From the NCBI GenBank assembly GCA_964478455.1, contig CAYZJD010000108.1:1-12317 (forward strand): 12,317 nucleotides of DNA, given 5' to 3'. Shown here one piece after another: positions 1-7,139 of this stretch. Both the position numbers and the translations under genes were made by a program. This DNA is from CAYZJD01 sp964478455. GTDB taxonomy: Bacteria; Acidobacteriota; Terriglobia; Bryobacterales; Bryobacteraceae. The notes under the pieces were generated by a model. It made no database searches. It worked only from the letters and a program-made list of their open reading frames with translations, and was not told where the DNA came from. The stretch's first letter is position 1. Each line of letters opens with the position of its first letter.

Positions 1-63
1 CTATTTGCTACGATTTGCCCCTCCCCGCCCTGGCCGCCCTGTTAACGCCCTGTCAACCTGCCC

Positions 64-92
64 TTGCAGTAGGGTGCGTTCGGGCCTACAAT
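64..92 (+). promoter_or_regulatory. Sigma70-like promoter of the small basic protein gene
   Basis: A -35-like TTGCAG (64-69) lies exactly 17 nt from a -10 box TACAAT (87-92, five of six matches to consensus). Transcription should begin near 99, giving a leader of about 22 nt that carries a strong GGAGGT ribosome site before the ATG at 121. The -35 match is weak (TTG only), so the call rests on the -10 box, the spacing and the well-placed gene behind it. Confidence 0.5.
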
Positions 93-120
93 CAGGGCAG
101 ACTGGCACTGGAGGTGGCGG

Positions 121-528
121 ATGGCGAGCCGCGTGAAGCACAAGAAGAACCCCGTTCTGGAATGGTTCGAGGCCGAGGAGAGCGACATCCCCGCCAGCCC
201 GCGGAGCCGGCGCGTCGTCAGCGCCCTCACGAAAGCTCAGAAGCCTGTCCCGAAAAAGCGAAAGCTCCCTCTTCCGAGCCAGCCTCCGCCGAAACCGGAT
301 CCCGCGCTGGCACGGGAGCCGTCCCCGGCGCCGAAGCGGCCCGTCAGGCAGTCCCAGCTCGCCTCCTGGGAGCATCTGAAGAAGCTGGAGCGGCTTCCAC
401 AGCTTCGAGCCCCGTACCAATACAACCGAAGCGCTGAAGGGGCGCTCGTCAGCGCTGCTCCTGCGCCCCGGCGGCCTTCTTCGCCAAGGAGGCCTGCAAC
501 TGGCGGTAGGCCAGCTCCTCGTAGTTGA
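121..528 (+). CDS. Small basic, proline-rich protein of unknown function
   Basis: I do not recognise this 135-residue protein. It begins with a short basic stretch (KHKK) and a tryptophan-containing acidic segment (LEWFEAEESD, about residues 13-22). A long low-complexity tail rich in Pro, Lys, Arg and Ala follows, with one likely short helix around SWEHLKKLERL (about 82-92). There is no signal peptide or membrane segment, so it is probably cytosolic and largely disordered; the positive charge would suit nucleic-acid or ribosome binding, which is only a guess. The start is well supported: GGAGGT lies 5 nt before the ATG, behind a good -10 box, and third codon positions are strongly GC-biased for the first 100 codons. 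The last 80 nt overlap the 3' end of the convergent TPR gene, and that tail has the weakest coding character, so a frameshift or a shorter true product is possible. Confidence 0.55.
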   Translation: MASRVKHKKNPVLEWFEAEESDIPASPRSRRVVSALTKAQKPVPKKRKLPLPSQPPPKPDPALAREPSPAPKRPVRQSQLASWEHLKKLERLPQLRAPYQYNRSAEGALVSAAPAPRRPSSPRRPATGGRPAPRS

Positions 529-1651
529 GTTTCAAGCGCTCCAGGGTCTGCACGCGCGTTTCTGACCGCGCCGGTGCCGTTCGCTTCAGGCAGCGGCCCA
601 GCATCGTCATGGCGGTGGAGTCCTCGGGGCGCGAGTCCAGGACGGCACGGAACCGGTCCGCCGCCTGCTCGTATTCGCCCTTCTTCCACAACGCGTAGCC
701 GGTGTTGAAGTTGTAAACCGCATCGAGCGGGTCGCCTTCGAGCGCCCTGCGGAAACTCTCCAGCGCCTCGGGCCGGCCCAGCCTCGACTGCGCCGCTCCC
801 AGGTTGTTCCACACCTCGTTGAGGGGCACGGACTTCGCGACCTCCCCAAATGCCGCCGCCGCGCGTTCGTACTCACCCAGGTAGTAGCGGCACAGCCCCG
901 AAAAGAACCGCGCCTCCTGAAAACTGGGGTCGCCCCGCGAAACTCGCTCCAGCCAGTCCGCGGCCACCCGGTAGTTCTTCCTCTCCCAGTTCAGCTTCCC
1001 CAACTGGAAGCACGGTTGAGAGTACCCTTCATCCAGCCGCGCGGCTTGAGTGAAGAACCGGTGTTTCTTGTCCGGATCGTCCGCCATCAGCCCCCGAATG
1101 TAGTTCTCCATCGCATCCAGGCGCACGGCCTTGAGTCGCCTCCGTCCGGCGGCTGGCTGCGAACCTCCTCCCAGGTAGTCTTCAATCTGCCGCGCGAGGC
1201 GGTACTGGAGGTCGGCCAGATCCTCCAGCCGGCCGGCCACCTTGAACGGCAGGCTCTGCCTGAGCTGAGCCCGCTCGATGACTTGCGCCGAAATCGAAAG
1301 GGTGCCGACCGTGGACGACTGCTCGTTCTCCGTCTCCTGGATCTCAAACCCGCCCGAGATCACCCGGTCCGCGTCCAACTCCTCGCCGATCTTCAAGATC
1401 GATGCTTTCGTCAGCTCGGCGCCCGGACGCAAGGACAGACGCCGATAACCGTCCTCGCGGCTCTTCCGGTCGAGCGCGAGGAAACCATCGGCGTACAGGA
1501 CTTCCCGCAAGTTCTCGGCGAGAGACTCGCCGATCCAGTCCACGTTAGGGGTATCCGAGCGGTTGGCGAAAGGGAGAATGACAATGGTCTGCGCGGATGC
1601 CGCCCCGAACAGGCCGAATGTGGTGAAAAGAAGGCGGAGAACCCCCGGCAC
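449..1651 (-). CDS. Secreted TolB-like / TPR repeat protein
   Basis: This is a 400-residue exported protein with a GTG start. Residues 1-20 form a signal peptide (hydrophobic core LLFTTFGLFGAAS, likely cleavage after ASA). Residues 22-155 begin with TIVILPFANRS and continue with a helix-strand pattern (WIGESLAENLREVL, then ADRVISGGFEI). This resembles the N-terminal domain of TolB/FlgO-like proteins that often precede TPRs in acidobacteria. Residues 178-345 hold about five tetratricopeptide repeats (for example EVWNNLGAAQSRLGRPEALESF and AVYNFNTGYALWKKGEYEQA), which normally mediate protein-protein contacts. A periplasmic scaffold role is inferred; no catalytic motif is visible. The frame stays open further upstream, but those codons overlap the neighbouring 104-residue gene, and only the GTG at 1651 gives a proper signal peptide. 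There is no good Shine-Dalgarno at normal distance; a TAGACT box lies exactly 7 nt before the GTG. Confidence 0.82.
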   Translation of the reverse strand: MPGVLRLLFTTFGLFGAASAQTIVILPFANRSDTPNVDWIGESLAENLREVLYADGFLALDRKSREDGYRRLSLRPGAELTKASILKIGEELDADRVISGGFEIQETENEQSSTVGTLSISAQVIERAQLRQSLPFKVAGRLEDLADLQYRLARQIEDYLGGGSQPAAGRRRLKAVRLDAMENYIRGLMADDPDKKHRFFTQAARLDEGYSQPCFQLGKLNWERKNYRVAADWLERVSRGDPSFQEARFFSGLCRYYLGEYERAAAAFGEVAKSVPLNEVWNNLGAAQSRLGRPEALESFRRALEGDPLDAVYNFNTGYALWKKGEYEQAADRFRAVLDSRPEDSTAMTMLGRCLKRTAPARSETRVQTLERLKLNYEELAYRQLQASLAKKAAGAQEQR

Positions 1652-1680
1652 TACTGCCAGTCTACCAGAGGGTTCTCCGC
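1634..1680. repeat. 11-bp perfect inverted repeat enclosing the TPR gene start codon
   Basis: GCGGAGAACCC (1634-1644) and GGGTTCTCCGC (1670-1680) are exact reverse complements separated by 25 nt. On the minus strand the hairpin would put the GTG start (1651-1649) in its loop, and the only upstream GGAG in its 5' stem. The 3' stem is followed by CTTCTTTTC, a weak T-rich tract. It could act as a translational lid, as an attenuator for transcripts arriving from the upstream gene, or as a dimeric-protein operator. The sequence supports the structure but not the function. Confidence 0.5.
1659..1664 (-). promoter_or_regulatory. Candidate -10 box (TAGACT) directly before the TPR start
   Basis: On the minus strand TAGACT is followed by exactly 7 nt (GGCAGTA) and then the GTG start. 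This would put the first transcribed base on or next to the start codon, giving a leaderless message. There is no recognisable -35. The box matches four of six consensus bases, so support comes mainly from the identical geometry at miaA. Confidence 0.35.
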
Positions 1681-1748
1681 CCGAAGCTGGATCTGCTTCG
1701 TCTGTGCAGGGATCTTTGCGCCTGCCCCCGTACCTAACGAGGCTCTTG

Positions 1749-2063
1749 TCAGTTCTCGAAAACCAGCTTGGTGGTCGTGCCGCCGAGCCGGATCTCCGAG
1801 ATCCTGTACTTGCCGTCGCCGTTGTCAAACTTCACGGACGTGGAAGGAAACTTGCCCTTGGCCGTCTCCACTTTCACCTGTGCTTCCACCGTCTGCTTGT
1901 TGCCGCTGATCACCACTTTGTTGCCGTTCAGCTCCAGCTTGTAATCCCCCGGCTTCAGTTCGCTCTGGCCGATAAAGGACTGCTGGTAGAACTTCACTCG
2001 AAAGGTCTCCGCGCTCGCCACAGAAAGCGCCGCAATCGCAAACGCAATCAAGAGTTTCCTCAT
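1749..2063 (-). CDS. Small secreted beta-rich protein, acidobacterial type
   Basis: This is a 104-residue protein with a classic signal peptide (MRKLLIAFAIAALSVASA, cleavage after ASA, about residue 18). The mature part alternates short polar strands and glycine turns: SELKPGDYKLELNGNKVVI, then VEAQVKVETAKGKF and YRISEIRLGGTTTKLVFE. This predicts a compact beta-sandwich exported to the periplasm or outside. The pattern, with its LKPGDYKLEL and ISEIRLGGTxTKLVF segments, is one I associate with a widespread but uncharacterised acidobacterial family; no enzymatic residues stand out. The ATG at 2063 is supported by GAGGT placed 9 nt upstream and by the signal peptide. It lies 84 nt downstream of miaA and 97 nt upstream of the TPR gene, all on the same strand, so partial co-transcription is possible. 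Confidence 0.8.
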   Translation of the reverse strand: MRKLLIAFAIAALSVASAETFRVKFYQQSFIGQSELKPGDYKLELNGNKVVISGNKQTVEAQVKVETAKGKFPSTSVKFDNGDGKYRISEIRLGGTTTKLVFEN

Positions 2064-2147
2064 CCCGTAATTACCTCGCTCGGTCTTCCCCTACCAAGAA
2101 TCAATACGCAGCAGGAGGGAAAACGTTCCGGCAGCCAAAAAAGAGAA

Positions 2148-3095
2148 TTACTGGCTTGTTTTCAAGTGGCTTCGAACAGTTTTGAAGGCCTCCGCCTGGA
2201 CGCTCCCCTCTCCTCCGAAGCCCTTCAGCCACACGACGCCGGTTTCCTGGCGGAGCCACGTCCATTGCCGCTTGGCGTAGCGCCGTGTGTTGCGCTGGGC
2301 ATAGAACAGCGCCTGCTCGTAGCTCAGTTCACCTCTGAGCAGTTGCAGCGCCTGCCGGTAGCCGTGTGCTTCGAGGGGCTTCACCTCCGGAGAAAAGCCG
2401 AGTTCAAGGATGTGCCGCACCTCCTCCACCAGGCCGTGCTCGAATATCCGCCGGCAGCGGTCATCCAGCCGCTGGTAGAGCGCCTCCCGCGGCGCATCCA
2501 GCCCGATCTTCAGAGTTCGGAAGCCGCGAAGGGGATCCCGCCCGGCGGCGAACGCTTCCGAGAGTGGCCGCCGCGTCAGAAGGCACACCTCGAGCGCGCG
2601 GATCAGCTTGTGCCGGTCGCTTTCGTGAATCCGCCTCGCCGAAGCCGGATCGAAGCGCCGCAGCAGTCGGTGCAGACACCCGGGCCGCCTTGCTTCCCGC
2701 GCTGCCAGCCGGGCGCGCAGCTCGCTGTCGCGGGCCGGGCCGGGAAACAGGCCGTCCAGCAGCGCCCGCAGATAGAAGCCGGTCCCGCCGGCCACCACCG
2801 GCAGCCTGCCCCGCGCCGCAATCTCCGCCAGCAGGGGCCGTACCATGCGCGCATATTCGCCGGCGCTGAACTCCTGATCCGGATCCACGACATCGATTGC
2901 ATGGTGCGGGATTCCTCTGCGCTCGGCCGGTGGCAGCTTCGCTGTCCCGATATCGAAGTGGCGGTAAATCTGGAGCGAGTCGCAACTGACGATCTCCCCG
3001 CCGAACTCCGCGGCGATGGCCAGCGCCAGTTCGCTCTTGCCCGATCCAGTCGGGCCGACGACAGCGACGAGGGGACGATCCGGCGGCGCGCTCAC
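2148..3095 (-). CDS. miaA: tRNA dimethylallyltransferase MiaA
   Basis: MiaA transfers the dimethylallyl group from DMAPP to N6 of adenosine 37 in tRNAs reading UNN codons, giving i6A37 and improving decoding fidelity; it acts in the cytosol. The 315-residue product has the usual family length. Visible signatures are the P-loop GPTGSGKS (14-21), the DSLQIY motif with the catalytic Asp (39-44), DIGTAKL (48-54), GGTGFYLRALLDG (103-115), the SDRHKLIRALEV segment (159-170) and the C-terminal RNTRRYAKRQWTW region (268-280). I start it at the GTG at 3095, just before the conserved P-loop strand; a TTG one codon upstream is an alternative. The frame is open further but that part is non-homologous and would cross the divergent dehydrogenase start. 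No clear Shine-Dalgarno precedes the start; instead TACACT lies 7 nt upstream, suggesting a leaderless mRNA. Confidence 0.95.
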   Translation of the reverse strand: MSAPPDRPLVAVVGPTGSGKSELALAIAAEFGGEIVSCDSLQIYRHFDIGTAKLPPAERRGIPHHAIDVVDPDQEFSAGEYARMVRPLLAEIAARGRLPVVAGGTGFYLRALLDGLFPGPARDSELRARLAAREARRPGCLHRLLRRFDPASARRIHESDRHKLIRALEVCLLTRRPLSEAFAAGRDPLRGFRTLKIGLDAPREALYQRLDDRCRRIFEHGLVEEVRHILELGFSPEVKPLEAHGYRQALQLLRGELSYEQALFYAQRNTRRYAKRQWTWLRQETGVVWLKGFGGEGSVQAEAFKTVRSHLKTSQ

Positions 3096-3102
3096 CAATT
3101 CC

Positions 3103-3108
3103 AGTGTA
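3103..3108 (-). promoter_or_regulatory. Candidate -10 box (TACACT) of miaA
   Basis: On the minus strand TACACT is separated from the GTG start of miaA by exactly 7 nt (GGAATTG), so transcription would begin at or within a base or two of the start codon. No -35 is apparent. The spacing is the same as at the TPR gene. Confidence 0.4.
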
Positions 3109-3136
3109 GGAGGTCGGGAGTCGCTCACGCCGCCGC

Positions 3137-3142
3137 TACAAT
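3137..3142 (+). promoter_or_regulatory. Candidate -10 box (TACAAT) of the aldehyde dehydrogenase gene
   Basis: TACAAT lies 20 nt before the ATG at 3163, within the 67-bp gap between the divergent miaA and dehydrogenase genes. It implies a short leader of roughly 13 nt. A weak purine run (GGGAACGGAA) precedes the ATG. No consensus -35 is visible. Confidence 0.45.
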
Positions 3143-3162
3143 GGATGGGCGGGAACGGAACC

Positions 3163-4743
3163 ATGACAGTCCAGGACAGTGCGCGCGAGGTGCTCGATCG
3201 CCTCCAGATCGAGTCCGTCAATTCCGGTGCTTGCTGGGGAGAGTGGATCGCCGCGCCTTCCGGCGGCGAATTGATCTCCGTCAATCCAACCGACGGCTCG
3301 GAACTCGCCCGGGTGCGCATGGCCGGACCCGAGGACTACGAAGACGTCGTGCGCCACGCCACAGCCGCCTTCACCGGCTGGCGCATGCTGCCGGCGCCCA
3401 GGCGCGGTCTCATTGTGCGCGAGATCGGCGAAGAGCTTCGCAAGCACAAGGACAACTTGGGCGCTCTCGTCACCCTCGAAATGGGGAAGATCCTCGCCGA
3501 GGGCAAGGGCGAGGTGCAGGAGATGATCGACATCGCCGATTTCGCCGTTGGTCTCTCGCGCCAGCTCTACGGCCTCACCATGCACAGCGAGCGCCCGCTG
3601 CATCGCATGTATGAGCAGTGGCATCCGCTCGGCCTCGCCGGCGTCATCACCGCCTTTAACTTCCCGGTCGCCGTCTGGAGCTGGAACGCGATGATCGCCG
3701 CTGTCTGCGGAGATTGCGTGGTGTGGAAGCCGTCATCCGACACGCCGCTCACGGCGATCGCCGTCCAGAAGATCTGTAACCGGGTGCTGGACCGCCACGG
3801 CTGGAAGGGCGTGTTCAACCTCGTGATCGGCCGCGGCTCCGTCGTCGGCGAACGGCTGCTCGCCGACCGCCGCGTTCCGCTGATCAGCGCCACCGGCTCC
3901 TGCCAGATGGGCTACCGTGTGGCCGAGGTCGTCGGCAAACGCCTGGGACGCACGATACTGGAGCTCGGCGGCAACAACGGCGTCATCGTCATGAACGACG
4001 CCGACCTCGACCTGGCACTCCGCGCCGTCCTTTTCGGCGCAGTTGGCACGGCCGGCCAGCGGTGCACCACAATTCGCCGCCTGTTTCTTCAGAAGGACGT
4101 GGCTGCCCGCCTCACCGAGCGCCTCGTCGCGGCCTACAGGCAGGTGCGCATCGGCGATCCGCTGGAGGAAGCCACGTTGATGGGACCGCTCGTCAACCGG
4201 CAGGCCGTCGCCGACATGATGGAGGGCCTCCGCGTCATCCGCGAGCAGGGAGGCGAAATCCTCTCGGGCGGCCACGTGCTCGACCGGCCCGGGGGTTGTT
4301 ACGTCGAGCCCACCCTCGTCCGCGCACGGCCGGAGATGCCCGTGCTGCGGGAGGAGATCTTCGCGCCGATCCTTCACCTGATCGAGTTCGACACCCTCGA
4401 CGAGGCCATCCGCTGGCACAACGACGTGCCGCAGGGCCTCTCCTCGGCCATGTTCACCACCAATCTCCTTTCCGCCGAGACCTTCCTGAGCGCCCGCGGC
4501 AGCGACTGCGGCATCGCCAACATCAACATCGGCACGAGCGGCGCCGAAATCGGCGGCGCTTTCGGCGGAGAAAAGGAAACCGGCGGCGGCCGCGAGGCGG
4601 GCAGTGACGCGTGGAAACAATACATGCGCCGCCAGACCGTCACCATCAACTGGTCCGGCGAACTCCCCCTCGCCCAAGGCATAGAGTGGGGAAAAACCGG
4701 GGACAGCCCGCATGTTCCCGCGCCCAGCGGAAACGGCGGGTAA
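3163..4743 (+). CDS. ALDH7-family aldehyde dehydrogenase (alpha-aminoadipic semialdehyde type)
   Basis: This is an NAD(P)-dependent aldehyde dehydrogenase of 526 residues, closest in motif to the ALDH7 group. That group oxidises alpha-aminoadipic semialdehyde (the open form of piperideine-6-carboxylate) in lysine catabolism; betaine aldehyde or other aldehydes are alternatives. Visible residues: AFNFPVAV with Asn166, WKPSSDTP with Lys189, the general base Glu267 in LELGG, the catalytic Cys301 in GQRCTT, and Glu398 in REEIFAP. The diagnostic C-terminal segment, TSGAEIGGAFGGEKETGGGREAGSD and on to YMRR, is intact at about 458-490. The ATG at 3163 begins where family members begin; upstream in-frame ATGs lie in or before the -10 box. 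The family usually ends just after PLAQGI plus one or two residues, but here about 18 more (from WGKTGDSP) are added. These are encoded by the terminator hairpin of the convergent ftsK gene. No lysine-pathway partner is adjacent, so the substrate is inferred. Confidence 0.93.
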   Translation: MTVQDSAREVLDRLQIESVNSGACWGEWIAAPSGGELISVNPTDGSELARVRMAGPEDYEDVVRHATAAFTGWRMLPAPRRGLIVREIGEELRKHKDNLGALVTLEMGKILAEGKGEVQEMIDIADFAVGLSRQLYGLTMHSERPLHRMYEQWHPLGLAGVITAFNFPVAVWSWNAMIAAVCGDCVVWKPSSDTPLTAIAVQKICNRVLDRHGWKGVFNLVIGRGSVVGERLLADRRVPLISATGSCQMGYRVAEVVGKRLGRTILELGGNNGVIVMNDADLDLALRAVLFGAVGTAGQRCTTIRRLFLQKDVAARLTERLVAAYRQVRIGDPLEEATLMGPLVNRQAVADMMEGLRVIREQGGEILSGGHVLDRPGGCYVEPTLVRARPEMPVLREEIFAPILHLIEFDTLDEAIRWHNDVPQGLSSAMFTTNLLSAETFLSARGSDCGIANINIGTSGAEIGGAFGGEKETGGGREAGSDAWKQYMRRQTVTINWSGELPLAQGIEWGKTGDSPHVPAPSGNGG

Positions 4744-4762
4744 GCATGCACGCTGTCCCCGG
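4692..4762 (-). terminator. Intrinsic terminator of the uppP-ftsK operon, embedded in the dehydrogenase 3' end
   Basis: An 11-bp perfect inverted repeat, CCGGGGACAGC (4697-4707) and GCTGTCCCCGG (4752-4762), encloses a nested GCATG/CATGC pair (4710-4714, 4745-4749) and an inner CCCGC/GCGGG pair (4717-4721, 4736-4740). Together they form a long stepped hairpin. Read on the minus strand it begins 1 nt after the ftsK stop codon and is followed by TTTTTC, the U-tract of a rho-independent terminator. On the plus strand there is no T-run, so it should stop ftsK transcripts mainly, although the stem alone may slow convergent ones. The dehydrogenase stop codon (TAA, 4741-4743) lies inside the hairpin. 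The shape also resembles REP-type palindromes. Confidence 0.75.
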
Positions 4763-4763
4763 A

Positions 4764-7139
4764 TTACACACCCACCTGTTGACCCAGCCAGTCCGGCCGC
4801 TTCAGCACGTCGCGCGGCTTGCTGCCGTCCGGTGGGCCGATGATGCCCTCGCGCTGCATCATGTCGAGGATCCGCGCCGCCCTCCCATAGCCTAGGCGCA
4901 ACCGCCGCTGGAGCGTTGACGTCGAGGCCTTGCCCATCTCCACCACCACGCGCACCGCATCTTCGTAAAGCGGGTCCAGCTCGCCGTCGAATTCCTCCAG
5001 CTCCTCTTCTTCTTCGTCCGACGGTGGCGCGGTGAGGAACGTCTGGTCGTACTCCGGGGCCGCCTGCTGTTTCCAGAAATCGACCACCCGGTTGATCTCG
5101 CGCTCGGTGACCAGCGCGCCGTGTACGCGGATGAGGCGGGACGAGCCCGGCGGCAGAAACAGCATGTCGCCCTTGCCGAGCAGGTGCTCCGCCCCCATCA
5201 CGTCCAGGATCGTGCGCGAATCCACCCGCGTGGCCACGCGGAAGCTGATCCGCGCCGGGAAGTTCGCCTTGATCAGGCCCGTGACCACGTCTACGCTCGG
5301 CCGCTGTGTCGCCAGCACGAGGTGGATGCCCACCGCCCGCGCCATCTGCGCCAGCCGCGTCACCGCTTCCTCGACGTTGCCGCGCTCCACCATCATCAGA
5401 TCGGCCAGCTCGTCGATGAACACCACGATGTAGGGCAGCGGGTCCAGTTCGTCGTCCGGCGTGTCCGCTTCGGTGAACAGACTGCGCGGTTCGGCCTGGA
5501 TCTGCCGGACCTTCCGGTTGAACTGCTCGATGTTCCGCACACCTTGCGATGCCAGCAGCCGCAGCCGCCGCTCCATCTCGAGCACGGCGTTCCGGAGCGC
5601 GTTGGTCGCCTTCTTGGGATCGGTGATCACCGGCGTCAGCAGGTGAGGGATGCCCTCGTACAGCCCCAGCTCCAGCCGCTTCGGGTCCACCAGGATCATC
5701 CGCACCTGCTCCGGCGTGCATTTGAACAGGATGGCCATGATCATCGAGTTCAGCATCACGCTCTTGCCAGAGCCCGTCGACCCCGCGATCAGAAGGTGCG
5801 GCATCGTGTCGAGCGAGGTCACCTTGATCCGGCCGCTGATGTCCTTCCCAAGTGGAATCGTCAGCCGCGCAGGCGCGTTCTGGAACTCCTCCGACTCCAG
5901 GATCTGCCTGAGGCCGATTACCTCGCGCTTCGTATTCGGCACCTCGATGCCGACCGTCGGCTTGCCCGGGATCCGCTCGATCAGGATGGACTCGGCCTGG
6001 AGCCCGAGGCACAGATCCTCGTTCAGGGTGACGATCCGGCTGTACTTGATGCCCGCCTCCGGCTTGAATTCAAAGGTCGTCACCACCGGCCCCGGATTGA
6101 TCTGCACCACGGAGCCGAGAACGTTGAACTCCTCGAACTTGGACTTGATCCTCGCCGCCGTATCCTTCAGTTCTTCCTCGTCGAACGGGCTTCTGCCCGG
6201 CGTTTCATTCAGCAGCTCGCTCGACGGCAACTGGAACTCGGGCCGTTTGTGAGCAGCCGGCTTGCGCTCCAGCTCAACCGCCACAGCGTCCACCTCCGGC
6301 GGTGGGAATGGTTCCGCATGAGCGTCCGTTCTCCGCGCCCCCGGCGGCAAGTCCTCCAAAGTACGGATTGGGATGTCTTCCGGCGGCACGGGCGGCGGCT
6401 CCGCCACCGGAGCGCTTTCGGCTTTCTGAAGCGCCGCCGCCACTGCGGGCTGCTCCGGTTCGGGCAGGATTGACTCCCGGATCCGCTTCGAGCGCAACAG
6501 GACCCTCTCGGCTTTCGCCTTCGCCACTTCCTCCTTCCGGCGCAGCCGCTCTACGCGCCACAGCCGCCACCGTTCACCGGCCGCCTGCATCCAAGTGATC
6601 GGCCCGCTGAACCAGCGGCGCAGTTTCGAAAGCGTGAAGCTCGTGGCCAGGTAGAAGGAGACGATCAGCGAGGTCACCGCGAGCACCGTCGCGCCGGTCA
6701 GGTTCATCGCCGCTCGCGCTGCGTCGGCTGCCGCCTCGCCGATCAGCCCTCCGGCAAGGATCGAGTCGCCATAAAAGCGCCAATCGGGCAGAAGTCCCAG
6801 GGCCGTGCTGACGCTCAGCAGGAACAGCGCGCAGCCCGCCACCTTGATCCAGGGCGCTTCGATCGCCTCCGAGCGGATCCACTTCCAGGCCAGCAGAAGT
6901 ACCAGGACCGGCAGGACGAAGGCGGCCAGGCCGAACGCCTGGAGGGCGCCATCGGCCACGTAGGAACCCACGTAGCCGATCAGATTGCTGGGCTTGCCTT
7001 CACCCGCCGCGGTGTTCCAGGAGGCGTCCTGAAAGTGGTAGGAGAGCAGGCTCAGCCACAGGAGCACACCCCCGCCGAGGAGGACGAACCCGGTGACTTC
7101 ATTGAGCCGCGGGCGGCCCGTCGGTGACAAAAATCTCAT
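4764..7139 (-). CDS. ftsK: FtsK/SpoIIIE-type DNA translocase
   Basis: FtsK is a septum-anchored hexameric motor that pumps chromosomal DNA and helps resolve dimers at cell division. The 791-residue protein has the full layout. Four membrane segments lie at about 15-36, 65-87, 97-117 and 147-168. A charged, proline-rich linker follows (about 185-310), then the alpha/beta motor domain from about 320. The motor carries Walker A GSTGSGKS (453-460), LVDPKRLELGLYEGIPHL (483-500), Walker B YIVVFIDE (570-577) and ATQRPSVDVVTG (610-621). An acidic stretch (708-722) leads to the DNA-reading gamma winged helix (about 725-775, with STLQRRLRLGYGRAARILDMM). The frame is open far upstream, but only the ATG at 7139 starts next to the first membrane segment. 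This ATG overlaps the uppP stop as ATGA, so the two are translationally coupled. The linker is short compared with E. coli FtsK, as in SpoIIIE-like forms. Confidence 0.96.
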   Translation of the reverse strand: MRFLSPTGRPRLNEVTGFVLLGGGVLLWLSLLSYHFQDASWNTAAGEGKPSNLIGYVGSYVADGALQAFGLAAFVLPVLVLLLAWKWIRSEAIEAPWIKVAGCALFLLSVSTALGLLPDWRFYGDSILAGGLIGEAAADAARAAMNLTGATVLAVTSLIVSFYLATSFTLSKLRRWFSGPITWMQAAGERWRLWRVERLRRKEEVAKAKAERVLLRSKRIRESILPEPEQPAVAAALQKAESAPVAEPPPVPPEDIPIRTLEDLPPGARRTDAHAEPFPPPEVDAVAVELERKPAAHKRPEFQLPSSELLNETPGRSPFDEEELKDTAARIKSKFEEFNVLGSVVQINPGPVVTTFEFKPEAGIKYSRIVTLNEDLCLGLQAESILIERIPGKPTVGIEVPNTKREVIGLRQILESEEFQNAPARLTIPLGKDISGRIKVTSLDTMPHLLIAGSTGSGKSVMLNSMIMAILFKCTPEQVRMILVDPKRLELGLYEGIPHLLTPVITDPKKATNALRNAVLEMERRLRLLASQGVRNIEQFNRKVRQIQAEPRSLFTEADTPDDELDPLPYIVVFIDELADLMMVERGNVEEAVTRLAQMARAVGIHLVLATQRPSVDVVTGLIKANFPARISFRVATRVDSRTILDVMGAEHLLGKGDMLFLPPGSSRLIRVHGALVTEREINRVVDFWKQQAAPEYDQTFLTAPPSDEEEEELEEFDGELDPLYEDAVRVVVEMGKASTSTLQRRLRLGYGRAARILDMMQREGIIGPPDGSKPRDVLKRPDWLGQQVGV

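Noticed and set aside
2148..2150. Search for a terminator between miaA and the 104-residue gene
   Set aside because: The gap has a T-run (TTCTCTTTTTT just after the miaA stop) but no hairpin directly before it, so I did not call a terminator.
1563..3614. Long plus-strand open frame (683 codons) across the TPR, 104-residue and miaA genes
   Set aside because: It is antisense to three recognisable genes, has Arg/His/Pro-rich composition typical of GC-rich shadow frames, and shows no domain.
3733..6012. Minus-strand open frame of 759 codons spanning the dehydrogenase and ftsK
   Set aside because: It runs antisense to ALDH7 and out of frame within ftsK, both of which have clear motifs; its composition is low-complexity.
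5121..6473. Plus-strand open frame of 450 codons inside ftsK
   Set aside because: It is antisense to the motor domain of FtsK, with His/Arg/Gln-rich shadow composition.
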